From Methanovulcanius yangii (GTDB lineage Archaea; Halobacteriota; Methanomicrobia; Methanomicrobiales; Methanomicrobiaceae), in assembly GCF_018687785.1 (NCBI RefSeq), contig NZ_LTBL01000001.1:523780-587779 (forward strand): a stretch of DNA of 64,000 nt. The letters are read 5' to 3'. Positions 1-7,823 of the stretch are shown in pieces. A program made the position numbers and the translations under genes. Within the stretch, counting starts at the first letter, position 1. Each line of letters opens with the position of its first letter. The notes under the pieces were generated by a model. The model saw nothing but the letters and a program-made list of their open reading frames with translations, had not been told where the DNA came from and ran no database searches.

Positions 1-53
1 ACAGGTGGTCTGTTACCGTCATGCGGAATCACAGTTGCGTGAAATGAAACCCG

Positions 54-632
54 GTGAACAGAAAAGCTGGGGAATATGCTATTTTGTCAGGTATGATGAG
101 GAGTAAACAGTCCGCATCCTGTGCAGAAGGGACCGGTGGTCTCCCCCCTGTAATCGGTGACTGTCCGGCTGTACTGATTCTGGGCAGCAGCCCGAGTGTG
201 ATATCCCTTCAAAAGGGGGAGTATTACGGTAATCCGCGGAATCATTTCTGGCAGTTAATGGAGCGGATTGCCGGGGTGCCGGCAGACGGGTCCTACACCG
301 AACGGATCGCCGGCCTGAAGGAACGGAGGATCGCCCTCTGGGACGTCCTTGCGACCTGCGAGCGGCATGCAAGCTGCGACCAGTCGATACGAAATCCCCG
401 GGCGAACAATATCGCAGACGTTCTTGACAACAATCCAAGTATCGCATGTATCGCCCTGAACGGGAAGGTGGGTGCGACACGGTGGATGCGAAGGCTCATG
501 CCGGATGTTATGGAACGAGCGGATATCAGGATATTTTTTCTCCCATCCTCGAGCCCTGCAAATGCCCGTCTGAGCCTCGAAGAGAAGGCTGTGGAATGGG
601 CCCGGATAATGGACTGTATAAAAGAAAAATAG
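54..632 (+). CDS. DNA-deoxyinosine (hypoxanthine) glycosylase, uracil-DNA glycosylase superfamily
   Basis: A 192-residue protein matching the hypoxanthine-DNA glycosylase branch of the UDG superfamily, which removes deaminated adenine from DNA. The N-terminal signature LILGSSPS (about residues 41-48) is followed by YYGNPRNHFW. The middle holds ALWDVLATCER and an SIRN segment, and the C-terminal LPSSSPANA is the usual second active-site loop. The GTG start has no clear Shine-Dalgarno; two ATGs 39 and 42 bases downstream would still keep the whole domain. It converges on upp with no gap. Family assignment rests on motif recognition; the substrate is inferred. Confidence 0.8.
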   Translation: MNRKAGEYAILSGMMRSKQSASCAEGTGGLPPVIGDCPAVLILGSSPSVISLQKGEYYGNPRNHFWQLMERIAGVPADGSYTERIAGLKERRIALWDVLATCERHASCDQSIRNPRANNIADVLDNNPSIACIALNGKVGATRWMRRLMPDVMERADIRIFFLPSSSPANARLSLEEKAVEWARIMDCIKEK

Positions 633-1262
633 TTATTTCGTCCCGAAGAGACGGTCTCCCGCATCGCCGAGGCCGGGCATGATATACCCATTTTCATTGA
701 GATGGCTGTCGATCATTGCGGGAATGATCTCGACATCGGGATGATCCGTTTCTATTCTCCGGATGCCTTCCGGCGCCGCAAGAATGCACAGTACCTTGAT
801 CTTCCTGACGCCGGCTTTTTTCAGGAGGCTACAGACGGCGGATGTGGTACCTCCGGTGGCAAGCATCGGGTCCAGGACATAGTTCGTCCTTTCCTGTGCC
901 CGCTCTGCAAGTTTGGCATAGTAGAGTTTCGGGTCCAAGGTCTCCTCGTCCCGGTAATACCCGACGTAACTTACCTTTGCAGTGGGGAAGACCGAGAGGA
1001 ATCCTTCCTGCATGCCAATTCCCGCCCGGAATATGGGCACGATGGACGGGTCTTCGTCCGCAACCATATCGACCTCGAGATCTCCGCCGTGCCACCCGGG
1101 AATCATTGTCTTCGACAGGCGGAGATCACGGGTCGCTTCGTAGGTGAGGAGAAACGTGACCTCGGTTACGATCTCCCTGAAATCCTTTGAATTTGTCGTG
1201 ATATCACGCAATAAATTGATTTTGTGGGTGATGACCGGGTGCGTGATCCTGGTGACGGTCAC
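633..1262 (-). CDS. upp: Uracil phosphoribosyltransferase
   Basis: Converts uracil and PRPP to UMP in pyrimidine salvage. The 209-residue length is normal for the family. The PRPP-binding loop DPMLATGGT (about residues 132-140) and the C-terminal uracil-binding segment ending PGLGDAGDRLFGT are both intact. The GTG start overlaps the stop of the upstream permease gene by four bases (GTGA), so the two genes are probably translationally coupled. The permease would import uracil and this enzyme would trap it as UMP. Confidence 0.95.
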   Translation of the reverse strand: MTVTRITHPVITHKINLLRDITTNSKDFREIVTEVTFLLTYEATRDLRLSKTMIPGWHGGDLEVDMVADEDPSIVPIFRAGIGMQEGFLSVFPTAKVSYVGYYRDEETLDPKLYYAKLAERAQERTNYVLDPMLATGGTTSAVCSLLKKAGVRKIKVLCILAAPEGIRRIETDHPDVEIIPAMIDSHLNENGYIMPGLGDAGDRLFGTK

Positions 1263-2503
1263 GCGGTATCACCTCCGGCCTGGACCGGGTCGGGTATGAT
1301 CAGGTTGAGCAGGACGCCGAGGACTGCAGAGAGGCCGATACCTGCAAGCTGGAAATCCCCGAGCGGGATGAAGAGTCCGCCGATACCGCTGACGAGCACG
1401 ATCGAGATGACCACCAGATTCTTGTCCTGGTGCAGGTCGACCTGATTTCTCACGAGCTGGTTGATACCGAGACCCGCGATGAGGCCGAAGAGCAGGATGA
1501 GGACGCCGCCCATCACCGGCCCCGGAATCGTCTGGAGGAAGGCACCAATCTTTCCAACGAAGGAGAAGATGATGGCACAGACTGCAGCTGCGGTCATGAT
1601 CATCGGGTTATAGGCTTTGGTCAGTGCGACGGCTCCGGTCACTTCAGAGTAGGTGGTGTTGGGCGGGCCACCGAGGAAGGATGCGGTGAAGGTGGCGATT
1701 CCGTCACCGAGCATGGTCCGGTGAATGCCGGGGTCCTTGAGGTAGTTTTTGCCGGTGACCGACCCGATGGCCAGAATGTCGCCGAAGTGTTCGATCGCCG
1801 GGGCGATGGCGACCGGGACGATGAAGAGGATGGCGGCCAGATTCCATTCGGGCAGGACAAAGTGGGGCATTGCAATCCATGCCGCGGTTCCGACGGACGA
1901 ATAGTCCACCACGCCCAAGGCAATGGAGAGGGTGTAGCCGACGACAATGCCGAGGAGAATCGGAATGAGCTTGATCCAGCCCCTGCCGAAGACAAATGCC
2001 GCAAGGGTGGTCAGAAGCGATGCTCCGGCAATGATCAGTGCCGTCTCCACCGGAATGGCCTGCACGTCACCGGAAAGGCCGACTGCCATGTTGACCGCGA
2101 CGGGTGCAAGAGAAAGGCCAATGACGGCGATAACGGGCCCGACGACGATCGGCGGGAAGATCCTGTTGATGATATCGATCCCGAAGAATCGGATCACAAA
2201 ACTGAGAACAACATAAAAGAGACCGGCGGCGGCAAGACCGCAGAGAGTACTGGGGATACCCCATGTTGCAACTCCATAGGTGATGGCTGGAATGAATGCG
2301 AACGAGGATGCAAGGAATATTGGCACCTTCCATCTGGTGATTACCTGAAATATCAGGGTGCCGAGGCCTGCCGTGAACAGCGCCACGTTCGGGTCGAGTC
2401 CGGTGAGGAGTGGAACCAGAACGAGTGCTCCGAAGGCCACGAAAAGGATCTGAACCCCTTGAAACATCCTTTTGCCCCCTGATACGAGATCGATGTTTTC
2501 CAT
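1259..2503 (-). CDS. uraA: Uracil/xanthine permease (NCS2 family)
   Basis: A 414-residue integral membrane protein with about 12-14 hydrophobic segments, typical of nucleobase:cation symporter 2 proteins. The N-terminus has GGKRMFQGVQILFVAFGALV, and the mid-protein carries family-typical AIEHFGDILAIG and GGPPNTTYSE segments around the substrate site. I chose the ATG at 2503, not the upstream in-frame starts, because AGAGGT sits about 7 bases before it and the homologous region begins there. It is the first gene of an operon with upp, so uracil is the likely substrate. Confidence 0.92.
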   Translation of the reverse strand: MENIDLVSGGKRMFQGVQILFVAFGALVLVPLLTGLDPNVALFTAGLGTLIFQVITRWKVPIFLASSFAFIPAITYGVATWGIPSTLCGLAAAGLFYVVLSFVIRFFGIDIINRIFPPIVVGPVIAVIGLSLAPVAVNMAVGLSGDVQAIPVETALIIAGASLLTTLAAFVFGRGWIKLIPILLGIVVGYTLSIALGVVDYSSVGTAAWIAMPHFVLPEWNLAAILFIVPVAIAPAIEHFGDILAIGSVTGKNYLKDPGIHRTMLGDGIATFTASFLGGPPNTTYSEVTGAVALTKAYNPMIMTAAAVCAIIFSFVGKIGAFLQTIPGPVMGGVLILLFGLIAGLGINQLVRNQVDLHQDKNLVVISIVLVSGIGGLFIPLGDFQLAGIGLSAVLGVLLNLIIPDPVQAGGDTA

Positions 2504-2693
2504 GTGATTACCTCTTGACATGAATACCACCGTATGGGCGTCCATTCGGACCGGGAAAATCGGTCCGTCCGGTATTCGTGATATTTTGTCATTAAAAAAA
2601 GGGACTGAGATGGAATATAGTTACGGATTTTTACCCGGAAACCGGTTGATGAGATGCCGTTTCCGGGGGGTAGGCGCTGCGGTGCGGGAGTTG

Positions 2694-3170
2694 TTATTCC
2701 ACCCGGAGTTCTTCGAGCCGCTTCCGGACAGATTCAACATGACCGGTCACCTTCACTTTCGGCCATACGTCCCGGATGATTCCCTTGGGATCGATGAGGT
2801 AGGTCGAGCGGACCGTTCCCAGAAATTCCCTGCCATAGAGTTTTTTCGGCTGCCATGCGTGGTAGGCTTCGAGGACCCGGTGTGCGGGATCAGCGAGGAG
2901 GAGGACCTTGAGATCATGTTTTTCGATAAATTTCACATGGCTTTCCGGGGAGTCGTTACTCACTCCGATGATCATGGCATCCAGATTTTTGAATGCCTCG
3001 ACCTCATCTGAAAATCCTTTTGCTTCAAGGGTGCATCCGGGGGTGTTGTCGCGTGGGTAGAAATAGAGGACGACCCATTTGCCCCTGAATGTACTGAGAC
3101 AGATCTCCGTTCCCTTCGCATCAGGGAGGCAGAAGTCTGGCGCGGGAGTGTGCGGTGTCAGCATCTCCAT
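2694..3170 (-). CDS. bcp: Peroxiredoxin, Bcp/PrxQ type
   Basis: A 158-residue thiol peroxidase that reduces hydroperoxides in the cytoplasm. The peroxidatic cysteine is C46 in YPRDNTPGCT, with thioredoxin-fold strands on both sides and a TYLIDPKGIIRDVW segment near the C-terminus. In many Bcp proteins a resolving cysteine lies five residues after the peroxidatic one; here that position is K51, so this is probably a 1-Cys variant or uses another cysteine such as C14 or C24. It is a single gene with its own TATA-like promoter. Confidence 0.9.
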   Translation of the reverse strand: MEMLTPHTPAPDFCLPDAKGTEICLSTFRGKWVVLYFYPRDNTPGCTLEAKGFSDEVEAFKNLDAMIIGVSNDSPESHVKFIEKHDLKVLLLADPAHRVLEAYHAWQPKKLYGREFLGTVRSTYLIDPKGIIRDVWPKVKVTGHVESVRKRLEELRVE

Positions 3171-3202
3171 GGTATATCACATTGCGGTGATTCTCATACT
3201 TC

Positions 3203-3214
3203 ATATATAACAAT
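3203..3214 (-). promoter_or_regulatory. TATA-like promoter of the peroxiredoxin gene
   Basis: On the minus strand an AT-rich TTATATATGA box lies about 35 bases before the ATG at 3170. Archaeal transcription usually begins about 25 bases after the TATA centre, giving a short leader of roughly 10 bases. Confidence 0.45.
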
Positions 3215-3266
3215 GTGGGCCACTCCGGTGCCGTGATTGGTTGGTGAATGCCTCACGGCTCCGGGC

Positions 3267-3274
3267 AAAAAAAA
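3267..3274 (-). terminator. Oligo-T terminator after tbp
   Basis: Eight consecutive T residues on the minus strand, about 10 bases after the tbp stop codon. Archaeal RNA polymerase commonly terminates at such U-tracts without needing a stem-loop. Confidence 0.45.
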
Positions 3275-3283
3275 GAGGCGAGG

Positions 3284-3841
3284 CTACTGGATCTCAATGA
3301 ATTTTGGCATCATCCTATCGATTGCCCTCTTCACATCTTCGATATTTTTTCCACCCGTCAGGATGATCTTACCGGAGGAGAAGACGAGAAGCACGATGTT
3401 CGGGTCCTCGAGGCGATATACAAGTCCGGGAAATTGTTCCGGTTCATACTCGATGTTCTCCAGGTTGAAGGTGAGCATCATTTTATTGAGGTTGATGGGC
3501 GTGCCGGTATCATAGGAGCAGACCATATTGGTAATGGCAACCTTGGGTGCATCTATCAGCGTCGCCCCGATGCGTCGCAGATTTTCGCTCAGGGTTGCAC
3601 ATCCATATGTGAATTCCTGAGGGTTGTGAATACCGGTGAGGACGATTTTTCCCGATGAGAAGAGAAGTGCAACGATCTTTGGGTCCGCTATGTGGTAAAC
3701 GGCCCCCGGAAACTTCTTTCTGTCCAGGGTGCAGGTATCCAGTCGTGAGGTGATATCATCGAGATCCAGGCTGTCAGCGATCTTTCCGGAAGCCACAATA
3801 TTTTCTATCTTCAGTGATGCGTATGAATTCTCAGGCTTCAT
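3284..3841 (-). CDS. tbp: TATA-box-binding protein
   Basis: General transcription factor that binds the promoter TATA element and recruits TFB and RNA polymerase. It has the two imperfect direct repeats of the TBP saddle: the first carries KIVALLFSSGKIVLTG, the second NIVLLVFSSGKIILTGG. At 185 residues the length is normal. I start at the ATG giving MKPENSYASL because the TBP core begins just after it; an in-frame ATG 12 bases upstream is also possible. Compared with canonical archaeal TBPs it looks somewhat divergent, so it may be one of several paralogues. Confidence 0.92.
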   Translation of the reverse strand: MKPENSYASLKIENIVASGKIADSLDLDDITSRLDTCTLDRKKFPGAVYHIADPKIVALLFSSGKIVLTGIHNPQEFTYGCATLSENLRRIGATLIDAPKVAITNMVCSYDTGTPINLNKMMLTFNLENIEYEPEQFPGLVYRLEDPNIVLLVFSSGKIILTGGKNIEDVKRAIDRMMPKFIEIQ

Positions 3842-4216
3842 TCTCCAATACATCCGTGTGGTAAACGATAACAATAACCGGATAGTTTTATCGTTTTTGC
3901 ATACCTGTGAACCGGGATGATTCGGGGAAGGGGTGAGAAGGCATGTGGTGGTGATTGCGAAGGAAGGGCGATGGCGTATGGACTGAATGGCATGGTGCCG
4001 GGGCCGATCGGGGTGGGGTGGTTTTTTGCGGGGGACGGAAGTGCCCTAATCTTTGCACAGGGTCACGGGGAACGCCGGTGGCTGAAAAAGGGGCGAAGGA
4101 CGGCTGTCGGGATAATTTTTCTTCAGGAAAAAGAGGGGGGATATGAAGAGACCGGGGAGAGAGCGGCTCTACAACCGGGTAGAGGTGGACGGAGTGGTGC
4201 TTCCTGCGGCCGGGTA
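3842..4216. other. Intergenic region without a supported gene
   Basis: About 375 bases between tbp and the YkgJ-like gene. The open frames here are rich in Gly and Arg and resemble no family I know. An AT-rich stretch near 3866-3900 probably holds the tbp promoter (a GATAAAAC-like box on the minus strand). Nothing else is visible. Confidence 0.5.
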
Positions 4217-4696
4217 TTACCTGCGAACCTGGTACCCCGATGCCATGAGCGTATCGATGAGGGTTTTATCCCACTCCCGGTCATCAAGGCCGGTGAGCGT
4301 CGGTTTTATTCTTTCCCACAGGTTCCTGAGGGCGTCATTGTCCGCCATGAATGTCCGCTGATATAATACCCGTCCGACCCGTCGTCCACCGGAGTCGAGA
4401 ATGAGCAGGCGCCAGCAACAGTAATCGCGGCATATGTCGGGGCGTGTCAGGTGGACCGTGCACCATGCCTTTCCCCTATCGTCAAATCTCAGAAAGGGGC
4501 ATGCTTCCGGGAGATTTTCAAGACTGCTCCGGTCTTCATAGAGGGCATACTTGTCCGGGTCGACCCGTACCTCCTTTACGTCACCGGAGTAGTAGTTATA
4601 GACGACAAAGGTGTAGTCGCCCCTGTCTTCAGTGATGCAGTGAACAAGCTGCATATGGCTGCAGCAGTTGCCGCACTGCGAGCATTCACAGGCGAT
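4217..4696 (-). CDS. YkgJ-like Cys-cluster protein (putative zinc/iron chelating), non-canonical start
   Basis: The only in-frame ATG (4654) would give a 145-residue protein. Reading the same frame upstream on the minus strand gives CECSQCGNCCSH just before that ATG, which is the hallmark CxxCGxCC motif of the YkgJ (CxxCxxxxC zinc/iron chelating) family. The rest also fits: CPFLRFDDRGKAWC, then RPDICRDYCC. The frame stays open upstream to a stop at 4742-4744 but contains no ATG, GTG or TTG. An ATC at 4694-4696 lies about 7 bases after GGGGAG. Either a rare start codon is used or there is a frameshift or sequence error; an ATG in another frame begins just upstream. Function is unknown. Confidence 0.7.
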   Translation of the reverse strand: MACECSQCGNCCSHMQLVHCITEDRGDYTFVVYNYYSGDVKEVRVDPDKYALYEDRSSLENLPEACPFLRFDDRGKAWCTVHLTRPDICRDYCCWRLLILDSGGRRVGRVLYQRTFMADNDALRNLWERIKPTLTGLDDREWDKTLIDTLMASGYQVRR

Positions 4697-4902
4697 GGTG
4701 CCACTCCCCGGAAATGTTGAATATTCGGTGCATCCGGCAGGTCATTATCTGATATTTCTCCTGTCTCATGATAAGCCCCATCTCTTTTCCCTGTTGGGAT
4801 GCAGTCCGGGGATCTTCCCGTGATTTTGGTGTTGGTGACATTCACCCCTCGGGCAGAACCTTTAATGCCTCTCTGCGTTGCTATCCTCATTCGGTGAATA
4901 CC

Positions 4903-5274
4903 ATGGCAACGATTGTGCACTTTGACGTGCCTGCCGATGATCCCGAACGGGCAAAGGCCTTTTACTCCTCCCTGTTTGGATGGACCTTCGAACATCCGCC
5001 GGGATGGACCGACTATTATTTCATCACCACCACCGCAGAGGACGGGTCCCCCGGAGTTGCGGGCGGTATGGGAAGGCGCGGGATGCCGGAACAGACGATC
5101 ACCAATTATTTCGGGGTGCCGTCAATTGACTCTTCCCTCGCGGATGTAATTCGTCTCGGGGGAACGGTACTGATGAAGAAAATGGCCGTTCCGAAATTTG
5201 GCTATCTGGCGGTCTGCAAGGATACCGAGGGGAATTCATTCGGGCTTTGGGAAGAGGACGCGGGGGCGGAGTAG
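4903..5274 (+). CDS. VOC family (glyoxalase/bleomycin-resistance-like) protein
   Basis: A 123-residue single vicinal-oxygen-chelate domain. It begins with VHFDVPADDPERAKAFYSSLFGW, typical of the small VOC proteins labelled glyoxalase-like, and ends with CKDTEGNSFGLWEED, which carries the C-terminal Glu metal-ligand region. I chose the ATG at 4903 because GGTGA precedes it and the fold starts immediately after it. VOC proteins bind a divalent metal and various small molecules, so the substrate cannot be read from the sequence. It appears to be monocistronic. Confidence 0.85.
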   Translation: MATIVHFDVPADDPERAKAFYSSLFGWTFEHPPGWTDYYFITTTAEDGSPGVAGGMGRRGMPEQTITNYFGVPSIDSSLADVIRLGGTVLMKKMAVPKFGYLAVCKDTEGNSFGLWEEDAGAE

Positions 5275-5420
5275 GGCAGGACCGGGCTGTGAGAATTTCT
5301 CCGTGTGGTTAGTCCGCCGGCAGTATGAGATACCACAGGAGATTTCGGGATGCATGATGCGAAGTAGTATCACAGGGATGAAAGGATGATCGCAGGGTCG
5401 GGCTCCAAAATCCCGGGAGG

Positions 5421-5427
5421 AAAAAAA
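5421..5427 (-). terminator. Oligo-T terminator after the DUF333/protease pair
   Basis: Seven T residues on the minus strand, about 25 bases past the stop of the DUF333 gene and consistent with an archaeal U-tract terminator for the two-gene unit. Confidence 0.4.
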
Positions 5428-5452
5428 GGGGACGGTTGATGAGATTTTTGTC

Positions 5453-5980
5453 TCACTGCTTTCGGATTCTGCCCGTCACGACCATCATTGTGGCCGCTAC
5501 TCCTGCGAGCGGTACGAGAAGGGAGAGTGGCGTCTCCGTGGCAGTCGGGGCGGCAGCGGGTGCTGCCGTCTGAACCGGGCCCGCCGCCCCGTCGATTACA
5601 AGGTCCGGCTCCTTGTATGAGAGGCCCATCAGTGCGGTCACCTCCATGATGTTTCCGTCGGGAAGCACACAGACTGCACAGGAGTCGGAGTAGACATCGG
5701 CACACAATGCCGGATCGGTAATGGTTCTGGTATCATATCCCTGCCGTTCGCAGTAGCCGTACTCGGTGCCCTCTTCTCCCCTGAGAAATGCCCAGGCATC
5801 GATGTGTGTCCCGGCGTCGACGACGCAGTATCCTCTCTCACCGGTTTCATCGCTTTCCACCGTGTAGGTGTAATTCATTGCATCGCAGTAGACGGCCGCC
5901 GGATTTAGGAGTGCTGTTGCCCCCGGGAGGAGAAGTGCAGCCCCGATAATGAGTACCATTATACATCGAACGTGCTTCAT
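5453..5980 (-). CDS. Secreted/membrane-anchored DUF333 protein
   Basis: A 175-residue protein with an N-terminal signal peptide (hydrophobic residues about 8-24) and a C-terminal hydrophobic helix followed by GRIRKQ, so it is probably anchored outside the cell. Residues 26-70 match the DUF333 pattern: NPAAVYC, then GERGYCVV, then AWAFLRGEE. A second Cys-containing segment (YCERQGYDT to CAVCVLPDG) suggests a partial repeat. A Thr/Pro/Ala-rich linker precedes the helix. Its ATG lies one base after the stop of the papain-like protease gene, so the two are co-expressed. The role is unknown; a link to protease folding, anchoring or inhibition is only a contextual guess. Confidence 0.8.
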   Translation of the reverse strand: MKHVRCIMVLIIGAALLLPGATALLNPAAVYCDAMNYTYTVESDETGERGYCVVDAGTHIDAWAFLRGEEGTEYGYCERQGYDTRTITDPALCADVYSDSCAVCVLPDGNIMEVTALMGLSYKEPDLVIDGAAGPVQTAAPAAAPTATETPLSLLVPLAGVAATMMVVTGRIRKQ

Positions 5981-5981
5981 C

Positions 5982-7595
5982 TCAGATCACTCCCACGCCA
6001 CTGACCGAATAGGCATTGTTCAGGAAATCCTGCCCGATATCACTGTCATAGCCGATGAGGCCGTAGCCGTTGTCCTGCCAGCCGGTCCCCCAGCTGTTCT
6101 TGACGATCCATGAATTCTGGGTATCATCCCATCCGACGAGTACGACGCAGTGCCACCATTCGCCGGAACAGACGTCAAGAGGGCCGTTGCAGACGAGTTT
6201 GCGTTTCATTTGCTCAACGGTCCCTGAGAAATACTTGTAATCAGTGATCGTCCACGTCTCAAAGGGGTTTGCGCAGGGGGAGCAGGTCTGCGGCTGTGAG
6301 CAGTGACCGGCGAAGTTGCAGACCATCTTCTGGTGGTTCGGATCATCGGGTTTCGGGTCCGGTTCGTGGTGGACGCAGTTCGTGGACATATACGGGAAGC
6401 ATTCCTCGGTGACTACGCCGTCCGTCTTCAGGTGGGCGAGGACCGCACTCGTATCTCCCCCCATGCAGGACCCCACATTCGAAAAACAGGGGGAGACGTA
6501 CTGCTGCTCGGCGAGGTTGAGGTACCAGAGGTAATTCTGTTCAAGGTTGTATTTTGCCTCCATCGCACCGATTGCCGAATGGGCATAGCAGGACCCGCAG
6601 ACTGCCTGGTCCTTTACCATCGTCAGCCAGTTCTTCCCTTTCCACTCGCGGTAATCAAACTGTGCGGGAAGTACGGCGGCGCCGCAGACATTGCAGGGCA
6701 GGGGGCAGGAGCCGCCGCAGTCGATGTCCTGTTCATTGACGCCTTTTACGCCGTCATTGCAGTCACACGCATCTCCCTCGCCATCCTTGTTGGTGTCCTT
6801 CTGGTCGGGATTGTAGACATTCGGGCAGGTATCGCACGCATCGCCTACTTTATCGTTGTCGGTGTCTTTCTGGTCAGGATTGACGATCGTCGGACAGTTG
6901 TCACATGCATCTCCCTGCCCGTCCTTATCGGTGTCTTTCTGGTCGGGATTGATGACATACGGGCAGTTGTCGCATGCATCGCCAATACCATCGCCGACAC
7001 GGACTGGGACACAGACCGGGGGTGTGTTGATGGAAGGCGCAGGTCCGCACTGCACCTCGGTTTCGGAGTCGAGCTGGTCGGAATTTGCGACCGCCGGGCA
7101 GTTGTCCTGATAATCAAAAATCCCGTCCTTGTCGGAATCCTTTAAGGCTACGCTCATCGGGGTGGGGGTGACGGTTGTCAGAACATTCGTGAGCGGGGTG
7201 GGTTTCACCAGAATCTGAATCGTGGGTGTCGGCGTGACTGTGGTGGTCGGGATCTCCTTTGTCTGGGTCGGAGTAGGTGTCCGCGTCACAATGGAGGTGG
7301 CCCGCGTGAAGGGATACTGCAGTGGCTGGAAACAGTACTGGGGAATCCTCGTCGTCCGGTCAATCGTGAGATAGCCGCAGGCCTCCTCGTCGCATCGCAC
7401 GTATTCACCGCGGCCGAACCGTTCAATCGCTTCCTCCTCCCTCATGCATTCGCATGGTGATGTGCAGGTTGCAAGCGCACTTACCATGGGAACGAGGAGA
7501 TACAGAATAAGGACGATGGCAAAAACGGAACGGGCAGGGTGAGAAATCCCTGCGAAGGTACGCCCGGATCTTGCTGGGTTTTTCTGAAATTTCAA
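5982..7595 (-). CDS. Secreted papain-family (C1A) cysteine protease with thrombospondin type 3 repeats
   Basis: A 537-residue exported protein. A signal peptide or signal anchor covers about residues 23-41. A Cys-rich region and a Thr/Pro linker (about 95-150) follow, then calcium-binding thrombospondin type 3 repeats of the GDACDNCPxxxNPDQKDTDxD type, then a C1A peptidase domain from about residue 315. The catalytic set is complete: Q330 (VKDQ), C336 (CGSCYA), H482 (WWHCVV) and N500 (KNSWGTGW). The start is TTG, supported by GGAGG eight bases upstream and a TATA box further out. It is coupled to the DUF333 gene. No inhibitory propeptide of the usual plant or lysosomal type is recognisable. 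Targets are unknown; cell-surface remodelling or extracellular protein degradation is plausible. Confidence 0.9.
   Translation of the reverse strand: MKFQKNPARSGRTFAGISHPARSVFAIVLILYLLVPMVSALATCTSPCECMREEEAIERFGRGEYVRCDEEACGYLTIDRTTRIPQYCFQPLQYPFTRATSIVTRTPTPTQTKEIPTTTVTPTPTIQILVKPTPLTNVLTTVTPTPMSVALKDSDKDGIFDYQDNCPAVANSDQLDSETEVQCGPAPSINTPPVCVPVRVGDGIGDACDNCPYVINPDQKDTDKDGQGDACDNCPTIVNPDQKDTDNDKVGDACDTCPNVYNPDQKDTNKDGEGDACDCNDGVKGVNEQDIDCGGSCPLPCNVCGAAVLPAQFDYREWKGKNWLTMVKDQAVCGSCYAHSAIGAMEAKYNLEQNYLWYLNLAEQQYVSPCFSNVGSCMGGDTSAVLAHLKTDGVVTEECFPYMSTNCVHHEPDPKPDDPNHQKMVCNFAGHCSQPQTCSPCANPFETWTITDYKYFSGTVEQMKRKLVCNGPLDVCSGEWWHCVVLVGWDDTQNSWIVKNSWGTGWQDNGYGLIGYDSDIGQDFLNNAYSVSGVGVI
6774..6983 (-). 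repeat. Three tandem 69-bp coding repeats (thrombospondin type 3 units)
   Basis: The DNA repeats with a 69-base period, encoding 23-residue units that each run GDACD, CP, NPDQKDT, acidic tail. The aspartates are the expected calcium ligands. A fourth, diverged unit precedes them. Unit number could change by slippage. Confidence 0.8.
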
Positions 7596-7640
7596 CGTCT
7601 TTCCTCCAAATTGGGCAATAATTCATGCCTGCCGGTAAAG

Positions 7641-7652
7641 TATTTATAATTA
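7641..7652 (-). promoter_or_regulatory. TATA-like promoter of the protease/DUF333 operon
   Basis: The minus strand reads AATTATAAATAC about 50 bases before the TTG start, leaving room for a leader of about 20 bases that includes the GGAGG ribosome-binding site. Confidence 0.5.
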
Positions 7653-7823
7653 CGCGTTTGGAGGCCGGAGAGGAGACGCGATGGAGAAGAAAGGGGAATT
7701 CAGGATACGAAGCCCGTATTATTTCCTTGTGAGAGGTGGATTCAGCAAGGGGATACCCTGCAATCCACGGAATTTACCGGGGAGAAGGCAGGTGGTGTGG
7801 CAGGAGACCACCGGAAACCACTT

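Noticed and set aside
6774..6983. CRISPR-like array
   Set aside because: The 69-base periodic sequence is coding, in frame, and translates to thrombospondin type 3 repeats without unique spacers.
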